Part shown: positions 1-5,530 of the stretch, in pieces
How positions within the stretch are numbered: the first letter of the stretch is position 1
How the letters are laid out: every line of letters begins with the position of its first letter
Source of the DNA: an uncultured Ruminococcus sp.
GTDB taxonomy: Bacteria > Bacillota > Clostridia > Oscillospirales > Ruminococcaceae
Direction of reading: 5' to 3'
Assembly: GCA_937894495.1 (NCBI GenBank)
Contig: CALCRR010000140.1
Location: 1 to 11,121, forward strand
DNA length: 11,121 nucleotides
Program-made: the position numbers and the translations under genes
Notes under the pieces: generated by a model
Databases searched by the model: none
What the model was told of the DNA's origin: nothing
Seen by the model: only the letters and a program-made list of their open reading frames with translations

Positions 1-18
1 ATTTTGTAAATCGGCTTT

Positions 19-51
19 CTAGTCACTAGCACTCTAACCACTAGCGACTAG
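19..51. repeat. CTAG-rich imperfect inverted repeat
   Basis: Two 11-base arms, CTAGTCACTAG at 19-29 and CTAGCGACTAG at 41-51, are reverse complements except for one position, and an 11-base spacer separates them. The hairpin lies six bases before dispersed repeat copy 1. A comparable CTAG-containing hairpin lies beside copy 2 (2534-2559), so it may be one part of a two-part repeat unit. No gene overlaps it. Confidence 0.5.
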
Positions 52-56
52 CAGCA

Positions 57-88
57 CAGGTGGGGGAAACACCCCGTCCGGCGAGGAC
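57..88 (+). repeat. Dispersed 32-bp repeat, copy 1
   Basis: The 32-base element begins CAGGTGGGGGAAACACCCC and ends GTCCGGCGAGGAC. It recurs inverted at 2501-2532 (31 of 32 identical) and in direct orientation at 5170-5200 (one base missing, one substitution). The second half can form a GTCC/GGAC mini-hairpin, and the first half has facing GGGG and CCCC runs. It ends seven bases before the -35 box of the thioredoxin promoter and lies outside any gene. Confidence 0.8.
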
Positions 89-94
89 AAAAAC

Positions 95-123
95 TTGCAT
101 TATTTTTGATAAAGTGCTATAAT
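95..123 (+). promoter_or_regulatory. Promoter of the thioredoxin gene
   Basis: TTGCAT at 95-100 is followed by a 17-base spacer and a perfect TATAAT at 118-123. A TG dinucleotide one base before the -10 box gives an extended -10 (TGCTATAAT). Transcription would start near position 130, giving a leader of about 60 bases that contains a CGGCG/CGCCG stem (132-136 with 153-157). The -35 is weak but the -10 is strong. Confidence 0.7.
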
Positions 124-189
124 AACCACAGCGGCGGAGTTCATCTGACTTTCGCCGTGGGCGCAGTAAAGAATAAGGAGGAAAAAATC

Positions 190-501
190 ATGAGCGTTAC
201 AGTGATAACCGAGGATAATTTTGAGCAGGAGGTGCTGCAGGCGGACAAGCCTGTTCTGGTGGATTTCTGGGCAAGCTGGTGCGGTCCCTGCATGAGACTT
301 TCGCCGCTGGTGGACGAGGTGGCTGAGGAGAACGACAGCTTCAAGGTCTGCAAGGTAAACACCGATGATTGCCCCGATATCTCCCAGAGATACGGCATTA
401 TGAGCATACCTACCCTTATGGTGTTCAAGGACGGCGACGTGACTGCCACCAGCGTGGGTCTTATCCCCAAAGACAAGATAGCTGAGCTGGTGAGGAGCTG
501 A
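190..501 (+). CDS. trxA: Thioredoxin
   Basis: This is a 103-residue, single-domain cytoplasmic thioredoxin, the usual length for the family. The redox-active WCGPC motif carries the cysteine pair at residues 31 and 34, inside the canonical VLVDFWASWCGPC segment, and the cis-proline is in SIPT at residue 74. Asp25 occupies the buried acidic position typical of thioredoxins. It should reduce protein disulfides using electrons from thioredoxin reductase, but no reductase gene is in the window. The start at 190 is chosen because AAGGAGG at 175-181 lies eight bases upstream. An in-frame ATG at 106 lies upstream of the predicted transcription start and would add residues foreign to the family. It appears monocistronic with its own promoter. 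Two extra cysteines (54 and 61) are visible outside the active site. Confidence 0.95.
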   Translation: MSVTVITEDNFEQEVLQADKPVLVDFWASWCGPCMRLSPLVDEVAEENDSFKVCKVNTDDCPDISQRYGIMSIPTLMVFKDGDVTATSVGLIPKDKIAELVRS

Positions 502-808
502 AACGCTTCGCACGGTGAAGAGTGAAAAGCTGAGGTCTCCCCTGCGACGAGTTAGCTTCGGCTTATTTTTGCAGGCGGCTTTTGCTTGTTATTCAAAAAT
601 CTATAAAGCTCTAAACACCCGAGATGTACTGTTTTGACTTGTATTTTGTCGGAGTTTACGGGATCTTCAAGCAGCCGACCGATTGCGGTCCGATACGCTC
701 GGTTTGCATTTTATTGTATTTAATCCTGCAAAAATAAACTAATTATCTGCTCCGTTTTTGACGTAAGTTGTAGGAAATATTAAATTTTGTTTTTCGGGTG
801 TAAAATGC
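502..808. other. Gene-free stretch between trxA and pckA promoter
   Basis: No open reading frame with a ribosome binding site is seen on either strand. The stretch is AT-rich toward its right end. It contains a possible weak terminator (541-575) and a GC-richer patch around 672-713 with a GACCG/CGGTC stem-loop, which is followed by an AT-rich run but not a clean U tract. I see no recognisable riboswitch, tRNA or conserved RNA. It probably holds the 3' untranslated region of trxA and upstream DNA of pckA. Confidence 0.5.
541..575 (+). terminator. Possible weak terminator of trxA
   Basis: A short AGC/GCT stem capped by the very stable cTTCGg tetraloop (554-563) is followed by TATTTTT (564-570). 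The pair CCTGC (541-545) and GCAGG (571-575) encloses it. The stem itself is only three clean base pairs, so this is a weak call. No better terminator follows trxA. Confidence 0.3.
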
Positions 809-836
809 TTGACAAAAGGCAAATTTATGTTATAAT
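809..836 (+). promoter_or_regulatory. Promoter of pckA
   Basis: A perfect TTGACA at 809-814 and a perfect TATAAT at 831-836 are separated by 16 bases, with a TG-extended -10 (TGTTATAAT). Start of transcription is expected near 843, giving a leader of about 60 bases before the ATG at 902. The near-consensus boxes suggest strong expression, which fits a central metabolic enzyme. Confidence 0.88.
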
Positions 837-848
837 ATTATATAGTCA

Positions 849-877
849 GTGCCTTTTTGTAAAATGTTTTAAGGCAC
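849..877 (+). promoter_or_regulatory. Hairpin in the pckA leader
   Basis: GTGCCTT at 849-855 and AAGGCAC at 871-877 form a perfect seven-base stem with a 15-base AT-rich loop. It begins about six bases after the predicted transcription start and ends nine bases before the AAGGAGG ribosome binding site (887-893). A hairpin at the 5' end of an mRNA can stabilise the transcript or serve in regulation, but no known riboswitch class is recognised. The role is inferred. Confidence 0.45.
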
Positions 878-901
878 AATTTAGATAAGGAGGAAAGACA
901 A

Positions 902-2500
902 ATGGAAACATATGGTCTTGAAAAATTAGGTATCATCAACCCTACAGCGGTTTACCGCAACCTCTCACCTGCTGTTCTTACCGAGCACGCTGTTATCAAG
1001 GGTGAGGGTCAGCTCAGCGACACAGGTGCGCTTGTTGTTAAAACAGGTAAATACACAGGCCGTTCGGCTAAGGATAAGTTCATCGTTGACGAGGGCGACG
1101 CTCACAACAACGTTGCATGGGGCGATGTTAATTTCCCTATCACAAGAGAGAAGTTTGAGGCTATAAAGGCTAAGGTCATCGCATATCTGCAGAACCGTGA
1201 TATCTACATCTTCGACGGTCTGGCAGGCGCTGACCCCAAGTATACAAAGAAGTTCAGGATAGTTAACGAGCTGGCAAGCCAGAACCTGTTTATCAGAGAT
1301 CTGCTTATCAGACCCACAGAGGATCAGCTGGCTGATTACGGCGAGCCTTTCTTCACTATCATCGCTGCCCCCGGCTTCAAGTGCATTCCCGAGATCGACG
1401 GCACAAGAAGCGAGGCTGCTATACTGCTTGACTATGAGACAAAGATCGCAGTTATCTGCGGCTCACAGTATTCGGGCGAGATCAAAAAGACTGTTTTCTC
1501 TACCATGAACTACTATCTGCCCTTTGAGGGAGTTCTGCCTATGCACTCCTCCTCAAACATGGATCCCGAGACTAAGGAAACTGCTGTATTCTTCGGTCTT
1601 TCGGGCACAGGCAAGACCACACTTTCGGCTGACCCCAACAGACTGCTTATCGGCGATGACGAGCACGGCTGGTCTGATGACGGCGTATTCAACATCGAGG
1701 GCGGCTGCTATGCTAAGTGCATAAACCTCAGCCCCGAGGGCGAGCCTGAGATCTACAACGCTATCAAGTTCGGCTCACTGGTGGAGAACGTTGTTATCGA
1801 CCCTGACACCAGAACTCCCGATTATGATGACGGCACTCTGGCTGAGAACACAAGAGTCGGCTATCCTATCGAGTACATACCTAACGCAGCTATCCCCAGT
1901 GTTGGCGGCGTTCCTACAGTTATAATCTTCCTGACTGCTGACTCCTTCGGCGTTCTGCCTCCTATCAGCCAGCTTTCCAAGGAAGCTGCAATGTACCAGT
2001 TCGTTACAGGCTTCACCTCCAAGGTAGCAGGTACAGAGATCGGCATTACCGAGCCCACACCTACATTCTCAACACTGTTCGGCGAGCCTTTCATGCCTCT
2101 GCCTGCACAGAAGTATGCTGAGATGCTGGGCGAGAAGATCGAGAAGTACAACACCAAGGTTTACCTTGTAAACACAGGCTGGACAGGCGGTCCTTACGGC
2201 ACAGGTTCAAGAATGAAGCTGAAGTTCACAAGAGCTATGGTAACAGCTGCTCTCAACAACGCTTTTGAGAAGAACAATGTTGAGTTCAAGCATGATGACC
2301 GCTTCAATCTTGAGATCCCTCAGGTGATCCCTGAGTCTGACGTTCCTGCTGAGATACTCAACCCCCGTGACACATGGGCTGACAAGGCAGCTTACGACGC
2401 ACAGGCTAACAAGCTTGCCAAGATGTTCCAGGACAACTTCGCTAAGAAGTACCCCGACATGGACAAGGCTATCGTTGAGGCAGGACCCAAAGCCGACTAA
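902..2500 (+). CDS. pckA: Phosphoenolpyruvate carboxykinase (ATP)
   Basis: This 532-residue protein matches the ATP-type PEPCK family (EC 4.1.1.49, usually about 520-540 residues) end to end. Visible signatures are TGRSAKDKF with substrate-binding Arg54; the Mn/substrate region with Lys196 and His215 (PMHSSSN); the P-loop GLSGTGKTT at 232-240; the metal-binding kinase-2 motif LIGDDEHGW with Asp252 and Asp253; and ENTRVGYP with Arg318. It interconverts oxaloacetate plus ATP with PEP, CO2 and ADP in the cytoplasm. In succinate-forming rumen anaerobes the enzyme is known to run in the carboxylating, ATP-yielding direction, and that role is inferred here. The start is supported by AAGGAGG eight bases upstream and by the family N-terminus. 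It has its own strong promoter. The stop codon directly abuts dispersed repeat copy 2. Confidence 0.98.
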   Translation: METYGLEKLGIINPTAVYRNLSPAVLTEHAVIKGEGQLSDTGALVVKTGKYTGRSAKDKFIVDEGDAHNNVAWGDVNFPITREKFEAIKAKVIAYLQNRDIYIFDGLAGADPKYTKKFRIVNELASQNLFIRDLLIRPTEDQLADYGEPFFTIIAAPGFKCIPEIDGTRSEAAILLDYETKIAVICGSQYSGEIKKTVFSTMNYYLPFEGVLPMHSSSNMDPETKETAVFFGLSGTGKTTLSADPNRLLIGDDEHGWSDDGVFNIEGGCYAKCINLSPEGEPEIYNAIKFGSLVENVVIDPDTRTPDYDDGTLAENTRVGYPIEYIPNAAIPSVGGVPTVIIFLTADSFGVLPPISQLSKEAAMYQFVTGFTSKVAGTEIGITEPTPTFSTLFGEPFMPLPAQKYAEMLGEKIEKYNTKVYLVNTGWTGGPYGTGSRMKLKFTRAMVTAALNNAFEKNNVEFKHDDRFNLEIPQVIPESDVPAEILNPRDTWADKAAYDAQANKLAKMFQDNFAKKYPDMDKAIVEAGPKAD

Positions 2501-2532
2501 GTCCTCACCGGACGGGGTGTTTCCCCCACCTG
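2501..2532 (-). repeat. Dispersed 32-bp repeat, copy 2 (inverted)
   Basis: The reverse complement matches copy 1 at 31 of 32 positions; the one difference is GGTGAGGAC in place of GGCGAGGAC. It begins at the base right after the pckA TAA codon and would be transcribed as the start of the pckA 3' untranslated region. Copies 1 and 2 thus form an inverted pair bracketing trxA and pckA. Confidence 0.8.
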
Positions 2533-2533
2533 C

Positions 2534-2638
2534 GCCTCTAGAAGCAAGAAACTAGAGGCAAGAAGCAAGAGTCCTCTTTTCACGCTTTGTTTGATTAGTA
2601 AATTTTCTTGCCTCTTGCTTCTGACATCTCGCCTCTAG
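2534..2638. repeat. Inverted heptad-repeat block 1 (GCAAGA units)
   Basis: The left part has GCCTCTAG (2534-2541) and CTAGAGGC (2552-2559) as a perfect eight-base hairpin, followed by AGAAGCAAGAG (2561-2571). The right part has the reverse complements CTCTTGCTTCT (2612-2622) and GCCTCTAG (2631-2638). The arms are built from a seven-base unit close to GCAAGAA/G. The block could therefore fold either as a small left hairpin or as one long stem with a loop of about 40 bases. The same units recur at 6427-6546. Confidence 0.7.
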
Positions 2639-2756
2639 TGGCTGGGGACGCTTTTGCGGCGGCTAGCATTTTGATGGCTGCGCCAACCTTACAAAATGAT
2701 GATTTTGTTCGTTTTTGGAAAGCGTTCAGGATATTATGATTTAGAATAATTGTATA

Positions 2757-2797
2757 CCGAACATTCTGCGCTTTGGCGTGGGGTGTTCGGTTTTTTT
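2757..2797 (+). terminator. Rho-independent terminator downstream of pckA
   Basis: CCGAACA (2757-2763) pairs with TGTTCGG (2784-2790), and an inner CGC/GCG pair (2769-2771 with 2776-2778) lies within. Seven T residues (2791-2797) follow at once. It is the first convincing plus-strand terminator after pckA, although about 257 bases past the stop codon, so the pckA mRNA would carry a long untranslated tail containing repeat copy 2 and the heptad block. It could instead end an unseen small RNA. Confidence 0.8.
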
Positions 2798-2861
2798 CAC
2801 ACAAGCTTCAAGTGCAGGTAATTACCAGTTACAGATCATCAATTATCCATTACATCGCCCC

Positions 2862-2890
2862 TTTACTTTTCATGTGTTTTGTGTTATAAT
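2862..2890 (+). promoter_or_regulatory. Promoter of the O-antigen-ligase-like gene
   Basis: TTTACT at 2862-2867 and TATAAT at 2885-2890 are separated by 17 bases, with a TG-extended -10 (TGTTATAAT). Transcription would begin near 2897. This rules out the upstream in-frame ATG at 2879 as the translation start. Confidence 0.72.
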
Positions 2891-2938
2891 TGTTCAGTAA
2901 GCATAAAACCCGAAAAAATTATGAAGGAAATGAAAAAA

Positions 2939-5119
2939 ATGGACCGTGAGGATATACTTGACTTTAATTTTGACTGGAAGGACGAGAAGAGCTTTAAAAA
3001 GACTCTGAGTGACCCTCGCCTTACTCCCAAGGATAAAACTTATCTCGAGAATGAGCGTGAAAGACGGCTGGAGCTGGAGGAGATCAAAAGCATGGCTGAG
3101 GATTACGACGACTACGACGAGGACTTCGACGACGAGGAGGAGACCGAGGCTGAGCTGGATAAAAAGGCGCATAAGCAGTCTGAGGAGCGCAGAAGCGGCA
3201 AGGACGTGAAGAGCACTAAGAGCAGCGGCTCTAAGGCTGACAAGGGCGACAGCCTTGTGGTGAGGGTCAAGGGCTTCCCCGGGGCGAACATTGCGGCGGC
3301 ACTGGCGATGTGCCTGTTTATCGTTATTATCCCCTTTGTTTCCTATCTCCACGAAGAGGTGCTCACCCCCCTGACCGAGAAGTATTTTACCGCTGAGGAA
3401 GATAACTTCATAAGAGACTGGTTTTTGTTTGAAAAGGAATTTTTTGTGGTGATATTCGCCGCTGCGCTGGTGATCTATTTCATCACCGACCGATTTTTCA
3501 CCGAGCACCCCTACAAGGACATACCGCTGAAAAAGAAGAGCCTGCGCATACCCATAATACTCACCGCCTGCTACGCACTGCTGCTGATACTCTCGGGCGT
3601 TTTCTCCGAGAACGGCGAGGTGGTGCTCATGGGCATGGTCAAGCAGTATGAGGGTCTGCTGGGAGTGCTGGGGTATCTGGTGATATTTTTAGCCGCCATG
3701 AACTATTTCAACAACACCCGTGCCCTGACCTATTTCCAGAACGCCATAGTGGTGCTGGCAGGGCTGGCAGGGGTGCTGGGTATGCTTGAATATATGGGAT
3801 TTCCCCTGATAGACATGGGCTTTTTTGAGCACCTCATGTCCCCCTCGGACAAGCTAAGCGAGGCGCAGGCGCTGCACAGCGCTTCTAAAAACGTGCATAT
3901 CACCTTTTTCAACTCCAACTATTTCGGCGGCTTCTGCGGACTTATCTTCCCTGTGATAACAGCCATCGCCATAGGCTCACGTGATATTGCAGGCAAGCTG
4001 GCAGGGGGATTTTTCGCAGTGCTGATAGCTATCTGCGCCATACTTTCAAACTCGTCAGGCGGACTTTATGCCGTTATCGGCAGCTGCATAGTTTTTGCAG
4101 TCATCTACCTTATCTACTGGCTGAGAAAATACATAGACCGCAGGCAGGGAGTTATTGCTGCGGCTGCGGCTGCGGTGATAGCCGTGGGCGGCTTTGTCTA
4201 TATGAGCAGGACCCACGAGGACTTTATCTCACGGCTTGAAGAGGTGGTCAACAACGGCGGCACTGCCGAGGAGGAGCAGGCTAAGCGAGAGCGCAAAAAG
4301 CTGACCCACTACATACTCACCGATATTGAAGCCAAGGGCACCAGCCTGTTTCTCTACAGCGACGACGTATGCGTTGAGGCAGAGGCTTACTACGACGCCG
4401 ACCACATCGCCCAGATACGCTTTTACGATACCGACAGGCAGCCCCTGCAGACGGTCTACAAAAACGAGTGCTTCTATTTCACCGACGCAAGGTACAAAAA
4501 CTGCAGCTTCAAGTTCTCTGTCTCGGATAAGCTCTACTGCGATTTAGGCTATGAGGATAAGCTGATATTCCAGTTTGAGGACGGCAAGTTCAAGCCCTAT
4601 GTTCACAGCCTGTACACTCAGGACAAGATAAACAAGTTCGAGGGACCAGGGATATTCAAAGATCACCTGAAATTCGCCACAGGCAGAGGCTTTATCTGGG
4701 GCAGCACCATACCCATGCTCAAGGACTGCCTGCTGCTGGGCTACGGCAGCGGAAATTACGTGATATACTTCCCTCAGTACGATTACATCAGCCTGCTGGA
4801 GGTATACAACACCCCTGCAATGGTGGTAAACAAGCCCCACAGCTGGTATCTCGGCATAGCCACCGACTCAGGCGTGCTGTCGCTGCTGGTGGTGCTTGCG
4901 CTGCTGGGACTTTTCATAGCAAAGGGCATAAAAAGGTGCGTGCTAAACCCAGTCAGGGACGAATATATGCATATGCGCCTGGGCATTTTCGTATCTGTAC
5001 TTGCATTCATGGCAGTTGGCATAGTCAACGACAGCTACGTCTGCGTCAGCCCCGTATTCTGGTTCATCTTCGGCGTAGGCTGGTTCGCAGTCTCGGGTGA
5101 GAAGATAGCGGAGACTTGA
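2939..5119 (+). CDS. O-antigen ligase/Wzy-family polytopic membrane protein
   Basis: The protein has 726 residues from the chosen start. Residues 1 to about 110 are hydrophilic and predicted cytosolic, with an acidic run of Asp and Glu near 54-69 followed by a Lys/Ser-rich linker. About ten membrane segments follow. The Wzy_C-like signature is visible: NSSGG near 371-375 in a membrane segment, a long external loop (about 423-640), RGFIWG with Arg583, LLGYGSGNY, and KPHSWYL with His634, then the last membrane segments. In WaaL the equivalent loop Arg and His are essential. Family members join or polymerise glycans on the outer face of the membrane; in a Gram-positive cell the substrate would be a surface polysaccharide or teichoic-type polymer, which is inferred. 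ATGs at 2921, 2930 and 2939 are in frame; 2939 has AAGGAA nine bases upstream. No glycosyltransferases are nearby. Confidence 0.75.
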   Translation: MDREDILDFNFDWKDEKSFKKTLSDPRLTPKDKTYLENERERRLELEEIKSMAEDYDDYDEDFDDEEETEAELDKKAHKQSEERRSGKDVKSTKSSGSKADKGDSLVVRVKGFPGANIAAALAMCLFIVIIPFVSYLHEEVLTPLTEKYFTAEEDNFIRDWFLFEKEFFVVIFAAALVIYFITDRFFTEHPYKDIPLKKKSLRIPIILTACYALLLILSGVFSENGEVVLMGMVKQYEGLLGVLGYLVIFLAAMNYFNNTRALTYFQNAIVVLAGLAGVLGMLEYMGFPLIDMGFFEHLMSPSDKLSEAQALHSASKNVHITFFNSNYFGGFCGLIFPVITAIAIGSRDIAGKLAGGFFAVLIAICAILSNSSGGLYAVIGSCIVFAVIYLIYWLRKYIDRRQGVIAAAAAAVIAVGGFVYMSRTHEDFISRLEEVVNNGGTAEEEQAKRERKKLTHYILTDIEAKGTSLFLYSDDVCVEAEAYYDADHIAQIRFYDTDRQPLQTVYKNECFYFTDARYKNCSFKFSVSDKLYCDLGYEDKLIFQFEDGKFKPYVHSLYTQDKINKFEGPGIFKDHLKFATGRGFIWGSTIPMLKDCLLLGYGSGNYVIYFPQYDYISLLEVYNTPAMVVNKPHSWYLGIATDSGVLSLLVVLALLGLFIAKGIKRCVLNPVRDEYMHMRLGIFVSVLAFMAVGIVNDSYVCVSPVFWFIFGVGWFAVSGEKIAET

Positions 5120-5122
5120 TCA

Positions 5123-5182
5123 ATTTCCCCCGCCAGGCGCACTATCTTGCCCACCATACGAAAGTGCGGCAGGTGGGGAAAT
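5123..5182. repeat. 21-bp imperfect hairpin fused to repeat copy 3
   Basis: The arm at 5123-5143 (ATTTCCCC...CGCACT) pairs with 5163-5182 (AGTGCG...GGGGAAAT), leaving a 19-base loop. The stem has eight perfect outer pairs and six perfect inner pairs; between them are one bulge, one G-T pair and two mismatches. It starts four bases after the stop codon of the membrane protein gene. No U tract follows, so it is not a standard terminator. Its right arm is the first part of repeat copy 3. Confidence 0.65.
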
Positions 5183-5200
5183 ACCCCGTCCGGCGAGGAC
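5170..5200 (+). repeat. Dispersed repeat, copy 3
   Basis: The 31-base element matches copy 1 apart from one missing G in the GGGGG run and one C-to-T change. It ends directly before AGGTGA, the ribosome binding site of the small hydrophobic peptide gene, and so lies in its leader or promoter region. Confidence 0.8.
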
Positions 5201-5210
5201 AGGTGATACG

Positions 5211-5306
5211 ATGGAAATTACTGCTTCCGAGCTGTATCAGTTCGTGATAATGTTGACCGGAGTTATCTCTCTATGCTATGTTATCTTTCACGATAATAAA
5301 AAGTAG
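5211..5306 (+). CDS. Small holin-like type I toxin peptide (putative)
   Basis: The 31-residue peptide begins MEITASELYQF, has one hydrophobic segment of about 15 residues (VIMLTGVISLCYVIF) and a charged tail ending HDNKK. This is the layout of the Firmicute holin-like/TxpA-type toxins, which insert in the membrane. AGGTGA at 5201-5206, the 3' part of a full Shine-Dalgarno, is four bases upstream. The strongest support is context: a consensus promoter faces the gene from the other strand and would make an RNA complementary to its 3' untranslated region. I see no convincing promoter for the peptide itself; it could be driven by readthrough from the membrane protein gene or by a start within the repeat. 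The assignment rests on size, topology and the antisense arrangement, not on a known active site. Confidence 0.75.
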   Translation: MEITASELYQFVIMLTGVISLCYVIFHDNKK

Positions 5307-5315
5307 AGTTTCTTA

Positions 5316-5429
5316 CATAAAAATAAGAAACACCGCCCGATCGACCAAGATTGACGGTGTTTCTTTAAACACAAAACATCAAGGGAGAAACCGCTGAAGC
5401 CATAAGGCTTTGTGCAGTGCCCTTTTATT
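5316..5429 (-). ncRNA. Antisense antitoxin RNA (RatA-like, putative)
   Basis: A transcript from the consensus minus-strand promoter (5436-5464) would start near 5429 and end after the hairpin 5325-5365, in the ATTTTTAT run near 5316-5324, a length of about 115 bases. It converges on the peptide gene and is fully complementary to the expected 3' untranslated region of the peptide mRNA. In the TxpA/RatA systems of Bacillus and relatives such an RNA pairs with the toxin mRNA 3' end and triggers its decay. The ends are inferred from the promoter and terminator and have not been measured. Confidence 0.7.
5325..5365 (-). terminator. Terminator of the antisense RNA
   Basis: AAGAAACACCG (5325-5335) and CGGTGTTTCTT (5355-5365) form a perfect 11-base stem with a 19-base loop. 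Read on the minus strand the stem is followed by ATTTTTAT, a good U tract. The same hairpin also forms in the peptide mRNA, so it is probably also the site of kissing or pairing between the two RNAs. Confidence 0.8.
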
Positions 5430-5430
5430 A
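5383..5430 (+). terminator. Terminator of the toxin mRNA (putative)
   Basis: On the plus strand GGG (5383-5385) pairs with CCC (5420-5422), CTG (5394-5396) with CAG (5415-5417), and AAGCC (5397-5401) with GGCTT (5406-5410). TTTTATTA (5423-5430) follows. The nested stems are interrupted, so the structure is moderate. Its position right at the predicted start of the antisense RNA would make the two transcripts overlap almost exactly over 5316-5429. Confidence 0.5.
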
Positions 5431-5435
5431 TCTAT

Positions 5436-5464
5436 ATCATAACACATACCCCACCACTTGTCAA
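5436..5464 (-). promoter_or_regulatory. Consensus promoter of the antisense RNA
   Basis: Read on the minus strand, a perfect TTGACA (5459-5464) is followed by exactly 17 bases and TATGAT (5436-5441). No open reading frame follows within the next 115 bases before a terminator, so it drives a short untranslated RNA. A stronger promoter for the antitoxin than for the toxin is the expected pattern for a type I module. Confidence 0.88.
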
Positions 5465-5469
5465 GGTTT

Positions 5470-5483
5470 ATTTCCCCCACCTG
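5470..5483 (-). repeat. Dispersed repeat, copy 4 (partial)
   Basis: The reverse complement, CAGGTGGGGGAAAT, matches the first 14 bases of copies 1 and 3, with one difference from each. It lies five bases upstream of the antitoxin promoter -35 box. Read on the plus strand, 5470 to about 5526 also resembles a decayed version of the whole 5123-5200 element (ATTTCCCCC, then GGCAGG, then CCGTCCG and AGG), so the true orientation is uncertain. Confidence 0.6.
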
Positions 5484-5530
5484 TCGTACTGTTGTGTGGG
5501 TGGCAGGATATCGAGTCCGTCCGAGGGCAA

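Noticed and set aside
106..189. Longer thioredoxin start at 106
   Set aside because: It lies upstream of the predicted transcription start and overlaps the promoter. It has no ribosome binding site and adds 28 residues not found in the family.
672..713. Riboswitch or conserved RNA upstream of pckA
   Set aside because: Only a five-base GACCG/CGGTC stem and loosely matching outer arms are visible, and the stretch lies upstream of the strong pckA promoter, so it is not in the pckA leader.
57..2532. Inverted 32-base repeats bracketing trxA and pckA as ends of a composite mobile element
   Set aside because: No transposase or recombinase lies between or beside them, both genes are housekeeping, no target duplication is seen, and further copies elsewhere in the window show it is a dispersed repeat.
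2879..2938. Longer start of the membrane protein at 2879
   Set aside because: The ATG overlaps the extended -10 region of the promoter and would not be in the mRNA.
2894..3508. 204-codon minus-strand open frame
   Set aside because: It lies fully inside the membrane protein gene in an antisense frame. Its composition is explained by the complement of Asp/Glu-rich codons, and it has no ribosome binding site.
5116..5148. Promoter of the toxin gene (TTGATC ... TATCTT)
   Set aside because: The spacing of 21 bases is too long and the -10 is weak; no other convincing pair was found before 5211.
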